Positions 1 through 6,343 are shown, counted from the stretch's first letter. The stretch is 13,743 nt of DNA from an uncultured Arthrobacter sp. (GCA_937873245.1 CALMVY010000162.1:1-13743), one strand, 5' to 3'. The notes: generated from the letters alone by a model not told the origin. Numbers and translations are program-made.

Positions 1-120
1 CCGGCAAATCCAACCAATTCAATACAATAAATTGGTATCAACAAACTTGGCACACTATTGAGTTCTCAAACAACAGACACATTCGAATTACTATCCGAAA
101 CAATTCAAGGTAATTGAATT
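1..120 (-). promoter_or_regulatory. rRNA operon leader, antitermination (boxA-like) region; 16S gene expected left of window
   Basis: Read on the minus strand, 51-75 holds the conserved block TGTTTGAGAACTCAATAGTG, followed toward position 1 by a TTTGTTGATACC-type segment. This block is well known in actinobacterial rRNA operon leaders and in 16S-23S spacers, where it forms part of the boxA-type antitermination region. The neighbouring gene is tyrS rather than an rRNA gene, so I take this as the leader upstream of 16S and not a spacer. Two short dyads lie in it: 13-19 with 30-36 (ACCAATT/AATTGGT) and 102-108 with 114-120 (AATTCAA/TTGAATT). The 16S gene itself is not in the window. The function is known for the family; the 16S placement is inferred. 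Confidence 0.7.
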
Positions 121-358
121 CTTTTGTTTCGCTTTTCCTTCGCTGCGATATTTCAAGCTTATTTCATTCATATCCACTTTGCAAATCCAGATTTTCATCT
201 GAATTTCACTCGATGGAGCGAATCCGCCCAGCAAAATTGGAAGCAATCTTTCATTTCTGCACCGCTTGCTCCAAGGGAGCAGAAAGTACTAGAAGAATTG
301 CTTCTCTATTTTTGTTGGGGTTGGCCGCCACTCTTCGGTGGCGACTCAGAAAACAATA
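121..358. other. AT-rich non-coding stretch between tyrS terminator and rRNA leader
   Basis: I see no credible gene here; the two short open frames across it have no recognisable protein and lie in sequence whose base composition differs from the genes. It holds small hairpins: 188-192 with 197-201 (CAGAT/ATCTG), 267-272 with 276-281 (TGCTCC/GGAGCA) and 326-331 with 338-343 (CGCCAC/GTGGCG). Low GC next to an rRNA operon fits an upstream activating region bound by nucleoid proteins, but that is inference. Confidence 0.5.
156..184 (-). promoter_or_regulatory. weak candidate promoter for the rRNA operon
   Basis: On the minus strand TTGCAA (179-184) is followed after exactly 17 bases by TAAGCT (156-161), the best sigma-A-like spacing I found between the tyrS terminator and the leader block. 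Both hexamers are poor matches (about four and three of six), with no clear TTGACA or TATAAT. The start would fall near 149. Transcription could instead start elsewhere in the AT-rich 120-350 stretch, so this is only a candidate. Confidence 0.25.
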
Positions 359-401
359 CACGCTCCTCCCCGACCTCGCAACTGGATCGGGAAGGAGCGT
401 G
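359..401 (-). terminator. rho-independent terminator of tyrS
   Basis: Bases 359-375 pair with 385-401 around a 9-base loop. All 17 positions pair if the RNA is read from the minus strand, because 368/392 and 374/386 become G-U wobbles; on the plus strand the same positions are C-A mismatches. That asymmetry assigns the hairpin to the minus strand. It starts 22 bases past the tyrS stop and is followed on that strand by the T-rich run TATTGTTTTCT. Confidence 0.85.
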
Positions 402-423
402 CAGATGACGTGAAGATGCTGGA

Positions 424-1737
424 CTAGGCGGCGGTGACCTCGACCGTTGCCAGGTTCTTCTTGCCCCGGCGCAGCAGCAGATAACGTCCGTGGAGCAGCT
501 GGCCGGACTCGATGACCGCATCCGGATCCGCCACCTTGGCATTGTTGACGTAGGCTCCGCCCTCCCCCACGGTGCGGCGGGCTGCGGATTTGCTCTCCGA
601 CAGGCCGGTTGCCACCAGAAGTTCGATGATGCCCAGGCCGCCGGCGTCCACAGTGGCTGACGGCAGCTCGGACGTCGCAGCCTTAAGCGTGGCCTCGTCG
701 AGGACGCTCAGGTCACCGTTGCCGAACAGCGCAGCGGAGGCGGCAATTACTTTCTCCGTGGCGTCCACGCCGTGGACGAGGGAGGTCACTTCGTAAGCGA
801 GCTTCCGCTGACCCTCGCGGGCGAACGGCCGCTCGGCAACCGCGGCCTCCAACGCCTCGATCTCGGCACGACTCAGGAACGTGAATACCTTCAGGCGTGC
901 CACGACGTCGCTGTCCGCGGTGTTGAGCCAGAACTGGTAGAAGGCGTACGGGCTGCACATCTCCGGATCCAGCCAGATGGCGTTGCCCTCGCTCTTGCCG
1001 AACTTTGTGCCGTCGGAGTTGGTGATGAGGGGCGTACCCAGCGCGTGGACGTGCTTGCCCTCGACCTTGCGGATGAGGTCGGTGCCGCTGGTGAGGTTGC
1101 CCCACTGGTCCGAGCCGCCGGTCTGCAGGACACAGCCGTAGTCGCGGAACAGCTGGAGGTAGTCCATCCCCTGAAGGATCTGGTAGCTGAACTCCGTGTA
1201 GCTGATGCCCTCGTCGGAATTCAGCCTGTTGGCGACGATGTCCTTCTTGATCATGGTGCCGACCCGGAAGTGCTTGCCGATGCCGCGCAGGAAGTCGATG
1301 GCGCTCAGCGGCGCGGTCCAGTCCAGGTTGTTGACCATCCGGGCCGCGTTGTCGCCGTCGAAGCTGAGGAACCGCTGGACCTGCTCCTGCAGTTTCCCGA
1401 CCCATTCGGCGACGGTCTCCGGAGTGTTCAGCACACGCTCGGCGGTCTGCCGGGGATCGCCGATCAGTCCGGTGGAGCCGCCCACCAGACCGAGGGGCTT
1501 GTGGCCGGCGAGCTGGATCCGGCGCATCAGCAGCAACTGGACCAGGTTTCCCAGGTGCAGGCTCGGCGCCGTGGGATCGAAGCCGCAGTAATAGGTCGCG
1601 GGATCCCCGGCGAGCAGTTTTTCAAGCTCCGCCTCGTCCGTTGAGACGTGGACGAGGCCGCGCCATTTCAGCTCCTGCCAGACGTTGGCGAAGCTGGGGT
1701 CATTCTGCTGGGAACGGAGATCATTTTGCTGGGACAC
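424..1737 (-). CDS. tyrS: tyrosine--tRNA ligase (TyrRS)
   Basis: A 437-residue class I aminoacyl-tRNA synthetase that activates tyrosine with ATP and charges tRNA-Tyr in the cytoplasm. Visible signatures: YYCGFDPTAPSLHLGN (49-64, containing the HIGH-type motif HLGN at 61-64), the tyrosine-pocket segments TEFSYQILQGMD (181-192) and GSDQWGN (208-214), and the KMSKS-type loop KFGKS (245-249). An S4-like RNA-binding domain forms roughly the last 70 residues. Length is normal. The start is GTG at 1737; there is no good Shine-Dalgarno, and TAACTT (1745-1750) lies seven bases upstream, so leaderless transcription is possible. The N-terminus carries SQQND twice (2-6 and 9-13), from a DNA duplication. 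It ends in a strong terminator just before the rRNA leader. The assignment is secure; the exact start is less so. Confidence 0.97.
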   Translation of the reverse strand: MSQQNDLRSQQNDPSFANVWQELKWRGLVHVSTDEAELEKLLAGDPATYYCGFDPTAPSLHLGNLVQLLLMRRIQLAGHKPLGLVGGSTGLIGDPRQTAERVLNTPETVAEWVGKLQEQVQRFLSFDGDNAARMVNNLDWTAPLSAIDFLRGIGKHFRVGTMIKKDIVANRLNSDEGISYTEFSYQILQGMDYLQLFRDYGCVLQTGGSDQWGNLTSGTDLIRKVEGKHVHALGTPLITNSDGTKFGKSEGNAIWLDPEMCSPYAFYQFWLNTADSDVVARLKVFTFLSRAEIEALEAAVAERPFAREGQRKLAYEVTSLVHGVDATEKVIAASAALFGNGDLSVLDEATLKAATSELPSATVDAGGLGIIELLVATGLSESKSAARRTVGEGGAYVNNAKVADPDAVIESGQLLHGRYLLLRRGKKNLATVEVTAA

Positions 1738-1790
1738 GGAATCTAAGTTAGCAGGATCGGGGCACCCGCAGCGCGTGTGACCACCGGCGG

Positions 1791-1854
1791 CCCGGCACCG
1801 GACACGGTACGACGGCGGGACGCCCGCCGCCGTCGTCCGCTGTCCTGTGCCGGG
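1791..1854 (-). terminator. GC-rich nested inverted repeat, probable terminator of helR
   Basis: An outer stem pairs 1791-1804 with 1841-1854 (13 of 14 positions), and an inner GGCGGG/CCCGCC stem pairs 1814-1819 with 1823-1828 around a 3-base loop. It lies 16 bases past the helR stop and about 54 bases before the tyrS start. No T-tract follows on the minus strand, which is common for actinobacterial terminators but lowers certainty. Confidence 0.6.
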
Positions 1855-1870
1855 AAACCGGACGCAGGGC

Positions 1871-4099
1871 TCAGTCTTCGATGCCTGCCGGCACGCCGGC
1901 GGCGGCGATGAGCCGCAGCCGCTGGGTGGGCCGGGTCATGGCGACATACAGGTCGCCGACGCGGCCGTGCTCGTGGTTCAGCATCGCGGAGGGCTCCAGC
2001 ACCACGACGCCGTCGAACTCCAGGCCCTTGGCCTCACGGGGACTGATCACCACGATGTCCTGCACATAGCTGCCGGCATCCGTCCCGACGCGGCGGCCGT
2101 AGACGGTGCGCAGCGCGGCGGTCGCCTCCGGGAGGAGCTCGCCGTCGGCAATGACGGCCAGCAGGCCGCCTTCCAGCGAATCGAGCTCCTGCGGCAGAAC
2201 CTCCACGAGCTTGTTGATGATCTGCCCCGGCTCAACGCGGTCGATCACCGGAGCCCAGCGGCCTTCGCGGACAGCCTTCGGGGCAGAGACGACAAGGCCT
2301 GCCGCGTTGGCCATCCGGGCAGCCGCCTCCGCGATCTGCGAGGGCGTGCGGTAGTTCACCGTCAGTTCCTCAAGCTGCCAGCGGTCGCCAAACATGGGCG
2401 CCAGGGCTCCGTGCCAGGAATTTGCGCCGGCCACCGAGCTCGTCTGGGCGATGTCGCCCACGATGGTGAAGGACTTCAGCGGGCAGCGGCGCACCAGCAG
2501 CCGCCACTGCATGGGCGAGAGTTCCTGGGCCTCGTCCACCACGATGTGCCCAAACGCCCAACTGCGGTCCGTCGTGGCGCGCTCCGCGGCGGTGAGCCGT
2601 GCCTCGCGTTCCTGGTTCTGGTCCACGAGTTCCTCCGCGGACACCAGGACGTCCACGCCGGCGGTTTCCATGTTGACCAGCGTCTGCTTGGCGTTGGCCA
2701 GGTCGCGGGCGCGGTCGTGTTCCTGCTGGGCCAGTCCCCTGCCGGCTGCCGCGTCGAGCTCGCCGAGGAGCTCGGCAGCCTCGTCCAGCAGCGGCACGTC
2801 CGCTTCGGTCCACGGAGCATCGGCGGGCCGGAGCAGCAGTTCACGCTCGGCCGGGCTGAGCTTGGGAGTGCAGGCCTCCAGGATCGCCGGCCTGCTGAGG
2901 AGTTCACCGATGAGCTTCTCCGGTGTCATCGGCATCCAGCACAGGTTCAGGGCGATGCGGACGTCCCTGGCGGAGCGGACATCCTCGGCAAGGTAGGAGC
3001 GGTCGGCGTTGTTGCCGATGCTGCCGGCTTCGACGAGTTCGGTCATCTGCTCGGTCAGTTCGCGCAGCAGGATCTTGACGAACGAGACGCGGGCCTCGTT
3101 GTGCGGCTTGCCGGTGGAGCGGGCCCGGTCCCTGGCGCGGCGGACCTGCCGGGGCGTCAGGACAAGTTTGCGCCCGTCCACTTCAAGGATGCGGTTTGCC
3201 GCCGGAATGCGCTGCCGGTTGGCCACGGCGTTCGCCACCACTTCGGCCATGTCCAGCCGGCCCTTGATGGCCGCGACGTCGGCTTCAGGCTCGGCGACCG
3301 CGTGGATGCCCGGCATCAGCCGGCCGACGCTTGCCATCACGACGCCGGTTTCGCCCAGCGACGGCAGGACGCGCTCGATGTACTTCATAAACGACGACGA
3401 CGGTCCCACCAGCAGGACGCCGGCGGTCTTGAGCCGGTCACGGTGGGTGTAGAGCAGGTACGCGGCGCGGTGCAGGGCCACCGCGGTCTTTCCGGTGCCG
3501 GGCCCGCCCTGGACCACGAGGGCGCCGGAAATCGAGGAGCGGATGATCCGGTCCTGTTCGGACTGGATGGTCCCGACGATGTCGGACATGCGTCCGGTCC
3601 GCTTGGAATTCAGGGCTGCCAGCAGGGCGCCCTCGCCCTGGAGGGAGTCGTTGTCGGCGAGCATGTCGGCGTCGAGCACGTCGTCTTCGATGGCCTTGAC
3701 TTCGCGGCCCTGCAGGATGAGGTGGCGGCGGCGGCGCACGCCCTGCCGGTCGAACGCGGTGGCCTGGTAGAAGTGGCCGGCTTCGGGGGCGCGCCAGTCC
3801 AGCATGAGGCGCTGGAGGTCGTCGGTGGTCAGGCCGATGCGGCCGATGTACTGGGCCTCGCCGGAGTCCAGGTCGAGGCGGCCGAACACGAGCCGGTCGT
3901 CGACGGCGTCGAGCTGCGCCAGGCGGTCCTCGTACAGTGCCGCGAAGGCGTCCCGCTCGGAGACGTTCTGCATGGTGCCCACCGCACCGGCACGCCGCAC
4001 CTGCGCCAGCTGGGCGCGCTTTTCCGCCCGCAGCTCATCCAGTCGGGCGTAAAGTCCGGCCACGTAGTCGCGTTCATGGGCCAAATCAGCGTCGTGCAT
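1871..4099 (-). CDS. helR: HelD/HelR-like RNA polymerase-associated SF1 ATPase (UvrD-like helicase fold)
   Basis: A 742-residue cytoplasmic superfamily 1 ATPase. Family members bind RNA polymerase, push an N-terminal coiled coil into its secondary channel and release stalled polymerase; some actinobacterial HelR proteins also displace rifamycins. Visible: an N-terminal charged helical region (1-70), Walker A QGGPGTGKTAV (197-207), a long insert (about 300-515) where HelD proteins carry their polymerase-binding domain, Walker B IVVDEAQELSPMQ (519-531), VGDIAQ (547-552), NYRTP (582-586), SPREAKGLEFDG (686-697) and the C-terminal LYVAMTRPTQRLRL (717-730). I chose the ATG at 4099 because AGGGGAA lies 6 bases upstream; the reading frame stays open to 4168, but that extension has no ribosome site and is unlike the family. 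HelR versus housekeeping HelD cannot be settled here, and rifamycin protection is not shown. Confidence 0.88.
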   Translation of the reverse strand: MHDADLAHERDYVAGLYARLDELRAEKRAQLAQVRRAGAVGTMQNVSERDAFAALYEDRLAQLDAVDDRLVFGRLDLDSGEAQYIGRIGLTTDDLQRLMLDWRAPEAGHFYQATAFDRQGVRRRRHLILQGREVKAIEDDVLDADMLADNDSLQGEGALLAALNSKRTGRMSDIVGTIQSEQDRIIRSSISGALVVQGGPGTGKTAVALHRAAYLLYTHRDRLKTAGVLLVGPSSSFMKYIERVLPSLGETGVVMASVGRLMPGIHAVAEPEADVAAIKGRLDMAEVVANAVANRQRIPAANRILEVDGRKLVLTPRQVRRARDRARSTGKPHNEARVSFVKILLRELTEQMTELVEAGSIGNNADRSYLAEDVRSARDVRIALNLCWMPMTPEKLIGELLSRPAILEACTPKLSPAERELLLRPADAPWTEADVPLLDEAAELLGELDAAAGRGLAQQEHDRARDLANAKQTLVNMETAGVDVLVSAEELVDQNQEREARLTAAERATTDRSWAFGHIVVDEAQELSPMQWRLLVRRCPLKSFTIVGDIAQTSSVAGANSWHGALAPMFGDRWQLEELTVNYRTPSQIAEAAARMANAAGLVVSAPKAVREGRWAPVIDRVEPGQIINKLVEVLPQELDSLEGGLLAVIADGELLPEATAALRTVYGRRVGTDAGSYVQDIVVISPREAKGLEFDGVVVLEPSAMLNHEHGRVGDLYVAMTRPTQRLRLIAAAGVPAGIED

Positions 4100-4105
4100 C
4101 GAACG

Positions 4106-4112
4106 TTCCCCT
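4106..4112 (-). promoter_or_regulatory. ribosome binding site that sets the helR start
   Basis: AGGGGAA on the minus strand lies six bases before the ATG at 4099. It decides for this ATG over the open extension to 4168, whose first codon lacks such a site. Confidence 0.7.
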
Positions 4113-4133
4113 ATCGAAAAAGACGGACCAACC

Positions 4134-4139
4134 ATTCTA
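4134..4139 (-). promoter_or_regulatory. helR-proximal -10 element (TAGAAT)
   Basis: TAGAAT on the minus strand would give a start near 4127 and a leader of about 28 bases that includes the AGGGGAA ribosome site. No convincing -35 hexamer sits at 16-18 bases, so it is either an activator-dependent promoter or chance. Confidence 0.35.
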
Positions 4140-4185
4140 CAACCATTTCGGCCTGCGAATCGGAACATGTCAGTTTTTTGCAGGC

Positions 4186-4213
4186 ATTCTACCGGGGTGT
4201 ATGGAATCGTCCA
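4186..4213 (-). promoter_or_regulatory. helR-distal candidate promoter
   Basis: TGGACG (4208-4213) and TAGAAT (4186-4191) are spaced by 16 bases on the minus strand, about four and five matches to the sigma-A hexamers. The start would be near 4179, giving a leader of about 80 bases. A GCCTGC/GCAGGC dyad (4151-4156 with 4180-4185) abuts the -10 and could be an operator; since one arm lies upstream of the predicted start it would not form in this transcript. Confidence 0.45.
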
Positions 4214-4243
4214 TTGTTTCGTGCGGGGACGTTGCCGGTGCCG

Positions 4244-4274
4244 GCCGCGGACGGGCGCATGCTTGCGGCGCGGC
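4244..4274 (-). terminator. possible weak terminator after apt
   Basis: GCCGCG (4244-4249) pairs with CGCGGC (4269-4274), with a small inner CGCA/TGCG hairpin (4256-4259 with 4264-4267). It begins ten bases after the apt stop. The stem is short and has no T-tract, so terminator function is only suggested by its place between apt and the helR promoter region. Confidence 0.3.
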
Positions 4275-4284
4275 GGTGACTGGA

Positions 4285-4857
4285 TTAGAGGCGCAGCAGG
4301 GAGCTGACCCGGTGGCCGCCCAGGGCCGAGCGGCCGCCGAGTTCGTCGAGTTCCATGACCACACCCACACCGGCCACCTCCACACCGCAGCGTTCAAACA
4401 GCCGGGCGGCGGCGCCGAGCGTGCCGCCCGTGGCGAGGACGTCGTCGAGGATCAGGACACGGCTGCCGGGAGCCAGGTCCGTGGTGTGCAGCTCCAGGGT
4501 GGCGTTGCCGTATTCGAGGGCGTAGTCCTCGGACACCACTTCACGCGGCAGCTTGCCGGCCTTGCGGACGGTGATGACGCCGGTGTCCGTGGCGTAGGCT
4601 GCAGCGGCAGCCAGCAGGAAGCCGCGGGCTTCCACCCCGGCGACGGCGTCGAACTGGCCCTTGAACGGCTCGACCAGCGCGTTCACGACGGCCTTCAGTG
4701 CCGCGCCGTCCGCGAAGACGGGGGTCAGGTCCTTGAAGACGATGCCGGGTTTGGGGTAGTCCGGGATGGTGGCGCACAGGCTGCTGATCAGCTCGCCCAC
4801 CGGCGCGGCGGTCTTGTGCGGGGTCATCGTGGTCTGGCGGTGCTCGCTTGAATTCAC
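4285..4857 (-). CDS. apt: adenine phosphoribosyltransferase
   Basis: A 190-residue type I phosphoribosyltransferase that joins adenine and PRPP to AMP for purine salvage in the cytoplasm. The family's segments are all present: IPDYPKPGIVFKDLTP (31-46), the EARGF segment (76-80), the flexible-loop region around KAGKLP (99-104) and the PRPP-binding motif VLILDDVLATGGT (134-146) with its paired aspartates D138 and D139. The start is GTG at 4857, with AGGG about seven bases upstream; an inner ATG (residue 11) has no ribosome site. Length fits the family, with a slightly long N-terminus. It lies 29 bases after the unassigned gene at 4887-5492 and may be co-transcribed with it. It is not beside secF or relA here, although that is its usual place in many actinobacteria. 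Confidence 0.95.
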   Translation of the reverse strand: MNSSEHRQTTMTPHKTAAPVGELISSLCATIPDYPKPGIVFKDLTPVFADGAALKAVVNALVEPFKGQFDAVAGVEARGFLLAAAAAYATDTGVITVRKAGKLPREVVSEDYALEYGNATLELHTTDLAPGSRVLILDDVLATGGTLGAAARLFERCGVEVAGVGVVMELDELGGRSALGGHRVSSLLRL

Positions 4858-4886
4858 CCATCAACCCTACTGGCTGGCACCGCACC

Positions 4887-5492
4887 CTACAGATCGGGCG
4901 TTCCGGGTCCCGCGCCGTCGGTCGATGCGGCCGGGGAGCGCAGGAGGTCATTCGCGAGGCCGTAGCGGACGACGTCGAGCGCCTTTCGGAGCGCGTGCTC
5001 CGCGTCGAACCGCCGGTCCGCCGCCGAACGGAGCCGGTGGTAATCCTTCGCCCATTCGGAGCGGTGGAACCGGTCGGCGTCGCCGTGCAGGAGCCGTCCG
5101 TAGAGAACGTCCTCGAAAGCGTCGCGCCCGTCGTCCGGGGCGGGTCCGGGAGTCTCGTGCTGCCGGCCCTGCACCATCTCGGCCGTAAAGAGGGAAACCA
5201 CTGCGTCCGCGCCCTCCGCGAGCCCGCGGTCTGCCGCGAAGTTGCAGAGGCGGAGGGCGCGCACCACCAGTTTGAGCGAGACGTGTTCATCCCGGACGAT
5301 GAACTTTCGCAGCAGGGCGGCCCGGAAGAGTTCCACCCACTGCCGGCGCTCCCCCTCGGGGGAGTCCAGCGGCACCGGCCGGCCCTCCGGCTGGAACAGC
5401 TCGACCATCCGGAAGTATTCGGCGGCCAGCTGCTCAAAGATCTCGAGCCGTTCAAGCTCGTTGCGCGGTTTCCCGCGCTTGCCCTCACCCAT
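4887..5492 (-). CDS. unrecognised basic, mostly helical protein
   Basis: A 201-residue protein I cannot assign to a family. It is rich in Arg, Glu, Leu and Ala, predicted by eye to be largely alpha-helical (15-65, 70-110, 125-180), with a basic N-terminus (MGEGKRGKPRNELERLE) and a disordered Gly/Pro/Ser tail. I see no signal peptide, membrane segment or Cys/His metal cluster. The start ATG at 5492 has GGGGA close upstream. The reading frame is preferred because it fills the gap between two sure genes on the same strand, with 64 bases before it and 29 after it, and has balanced, non-repetitive composition, unlike the longer arginine/proline-rich frame that overlaps it. It could be co-transcribed with apt. 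Real gene: likely; function: unknown. Confidence 0.7.
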   Translation of the reverse strand: MGEGKRGKPRNELERLEIFEQLAAEYFRMVELFQPEGRPVPLDSPEGERRQWVELFRAALLRKFIVRDEHVSLKLVVRALRLCNFAADRGLAEGADAVVSLFTAEMVQGRQHETPGPAPDDGRDAFEDVLYGRLLHGDADRFHRSEWAKDYHRLRSAADRRFDAEHALRKALDVVRYGLANDLLRSPAASTDGAGPGTPDL

Positions 5493-5536
5493 AAGTCCCC
5501 ATCATCCCCGCACCGCCGGACCTTGGGTATCACCAG

Positions 5537-5555
5537 GGACCGCCGCGTCCGGTCC
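5537..5555 (-). terminator. hairpin just after the mpg stop
   Basis: GGACCG (5537-5542) pairs with CGGTCC (5550-5555) around a 7-base loop, directly after the stop codon of the glycosylase gene. There is no T-tract. It could attenuate transcription into the gene at 4887-5492 or be chance. Confidence 0.35.
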
Positions 5556-5556
5556 G

Positions 5557-6255
5557 TTAGGCGCGGCGCAGTTTCGCCGCCTTGTACCGGGAGACAGTGG
5601 GGTCGCCGCTCAGCCAGAAACGCCAGGGGTAGTCGTCGGTGCCCCCGGCGCCGGAGACGCCGACGCGGGGCCCCGAACTGATGTCCACAGCCTGTGCGGC
5701 CGGGAGTTCCAGCCGGAACGGGTCCCGGAGGGCGTCGCGGCCGCTGTCCGCCGTCGTGATCCCGAGCGCCGAGGCGAGCCGGGCGGGGCCGCTCGCCAGG
5801 TCCTTGGCGGATTTCGACGTCGGCCGCCGGGCAAGTGCCAGGGACTCCCCGGCCACGATCTCGCCGGCCCGCAGCAGCACGGCGGACGCCACGCCTTCGG
5901 GTCCGCACACAAGGTTGGCGCAATGGTGCATGCCGTAGGTGAAATACACGTAGAAATGGCCGGCCGGGCCGAACATCACCGCGTTGCGGGCGGTGGCGCC
6001 GCGGAAGGTGTGCGAGCCGGGATCCGGGTGCAGCGAGTCGTGCGGGCCCAGGTAGGCCTCCACCTCGGTGATCCGCACAGACACCGCGCCGTCGCGCCCC
6101 TCATGCGTCAGCACCGCGCCGAGCAGCAGCGGCGCCACTTCCCGGGCGTCCAGGGACAGCAGCCCCCGCAGTCCATCCGCGGGCGGCCCGCCGGCAGGTC
6201 GTCCGGGGCGGGGCAGTCCGGGGGCCGGCACGCTGACGGGAGGCGTCTCACTCAT
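5557..6255 (-). CDS. mpg: 3-methyladenine DNA glycosylase, AAG/Mpg family
   Basis: A 232-residue monofunctional glycosylase that removes alkylated purines such as 3-methyladenine and hypoxanthine, starting base excision repair. It matches the AAG fold: RITEVEAYLGPHD (61-73) gives the catalytic glutamate E66 and Y68 (human E125 and Y127); H76 probably stands for human H136; HTFRGATARNAVMF (82-95) and the FYVYFTYGMHHCANLV strand (101-116) carry the intercalating tyrosine Y107 (human Y162) and N114 (human N169). About 30 proline-rich N-terminal residues precede the domain. The start ATG at 6255 has only a weak ribosome site, but a TAAAGT -10-like element ends six bases before it, so a leaderless transcript is plausible. 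It is divergent from the AdaA-AlkA operon and makes sense as part of the same alkylation-damage response. Confidence 0.95.
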   Translation of the reverse strand: MSETPPVSVPAPGLPRPGRPAGGPPADGLRGLLSLDAREVAPLLLGAVLTHEGRDGAVSVRITEVEAYLGPHDSLHPDPGSHTFRGATARNAVMFGPAGHFYVYFTYGMHHCANLVCGPEGVASAVLLRAGEIVAGESLALARRPTSKSAKDLASGPARLASALGITTADSGRDALRDPFRLELPAAQAVDISSGPRVGVSGAGGTDDYPWRFWLSGDPTVSRYKAAKLRRA

Positions 6256-6261
6256 GTTCCG

Positions 6262-6267
6262 ACTTTA
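6262..6267 (-). promoter_or_regulatory. -10 element suggesting a leaderless mpg transcript
   Basis: TAAAGT on the minus strand ends exactly six bases before the mpg ATG (6255), so transcription would begin at or next to the A of the start codon. No strong -35 is seen. Leaderless mRNAs are common in Actinobacteria; here it is inference from spacing. Confidence 0.35.
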
Positions 6268-6286
6268 ACAAACCGCCCACACACTC

Positions 6287-6296
6287 CACGGCCGTG
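6287..6296. promoter_or_regulatory. perfect palindrome in the mpg / adaA-alkA divergent region
   Basis: CACGGCCGTG is a perfect 10-base palindrome near the middle of the 88-base gap between the two divergent genes. Its place suggests an operator, but nothing ties it to a known regulator. AraC-type activators such as AdaA usually bind direct, asymmetric sites, so the palindrome would need another protein or may be chance in GC-rich DNA. Confidence 0.25.
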
Positions 6297-6343
6297 TCCG
6301 ATTTCCGCTAGCAGCCGTTCCGGGAAGCTGGCAGGATGAACAC

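Noticed and set aside
114..413. Two plus-strand open frames of 94-99 codons in the rRNA upstream region
   Set aside because: No ribosome site or family resemblance, composition unlike the genes, and they run through the tyrS terminator on the opposite strand.
772..1644. 290-residue plus-strand frame opposite tyrS
   Set aside because: It is the antisense shadow of tyrS, low in complexity, with no recognisable domain.
1770..1790. T-box-like GGTGGT sequence upstream of tyrS
   Set aside because: There is no room for a specifier stem and no antiterminator pairing; the upstream part is the helR terminator hairpin. Actinobacterial T-boxes are known mainly for ileS.
4256..4275. Possible rifamycin-associated element upstream of helR
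   Set aside because: Only the half-site GCTTGCGGC (4261-4269) is present; the matching GCAAG arm is missing, so this is within chance in GC-rich DNA.
1847..4279. 810-residue plus-strand open frame opposite helR
   Set aside because: It is antisense to a protein with complete ATPase motifs, is rich in Gly/Ala/His/Arg with no domain, and is explained by long stop-free antisense frames in GC-rich DNA.
4541..5923. 460-residue minus-strand frame running across mpg, the unassigned gene and apt
   Set aside because: It is out of frame with two secure genes, arginine/proline-rich and shows no family motif.
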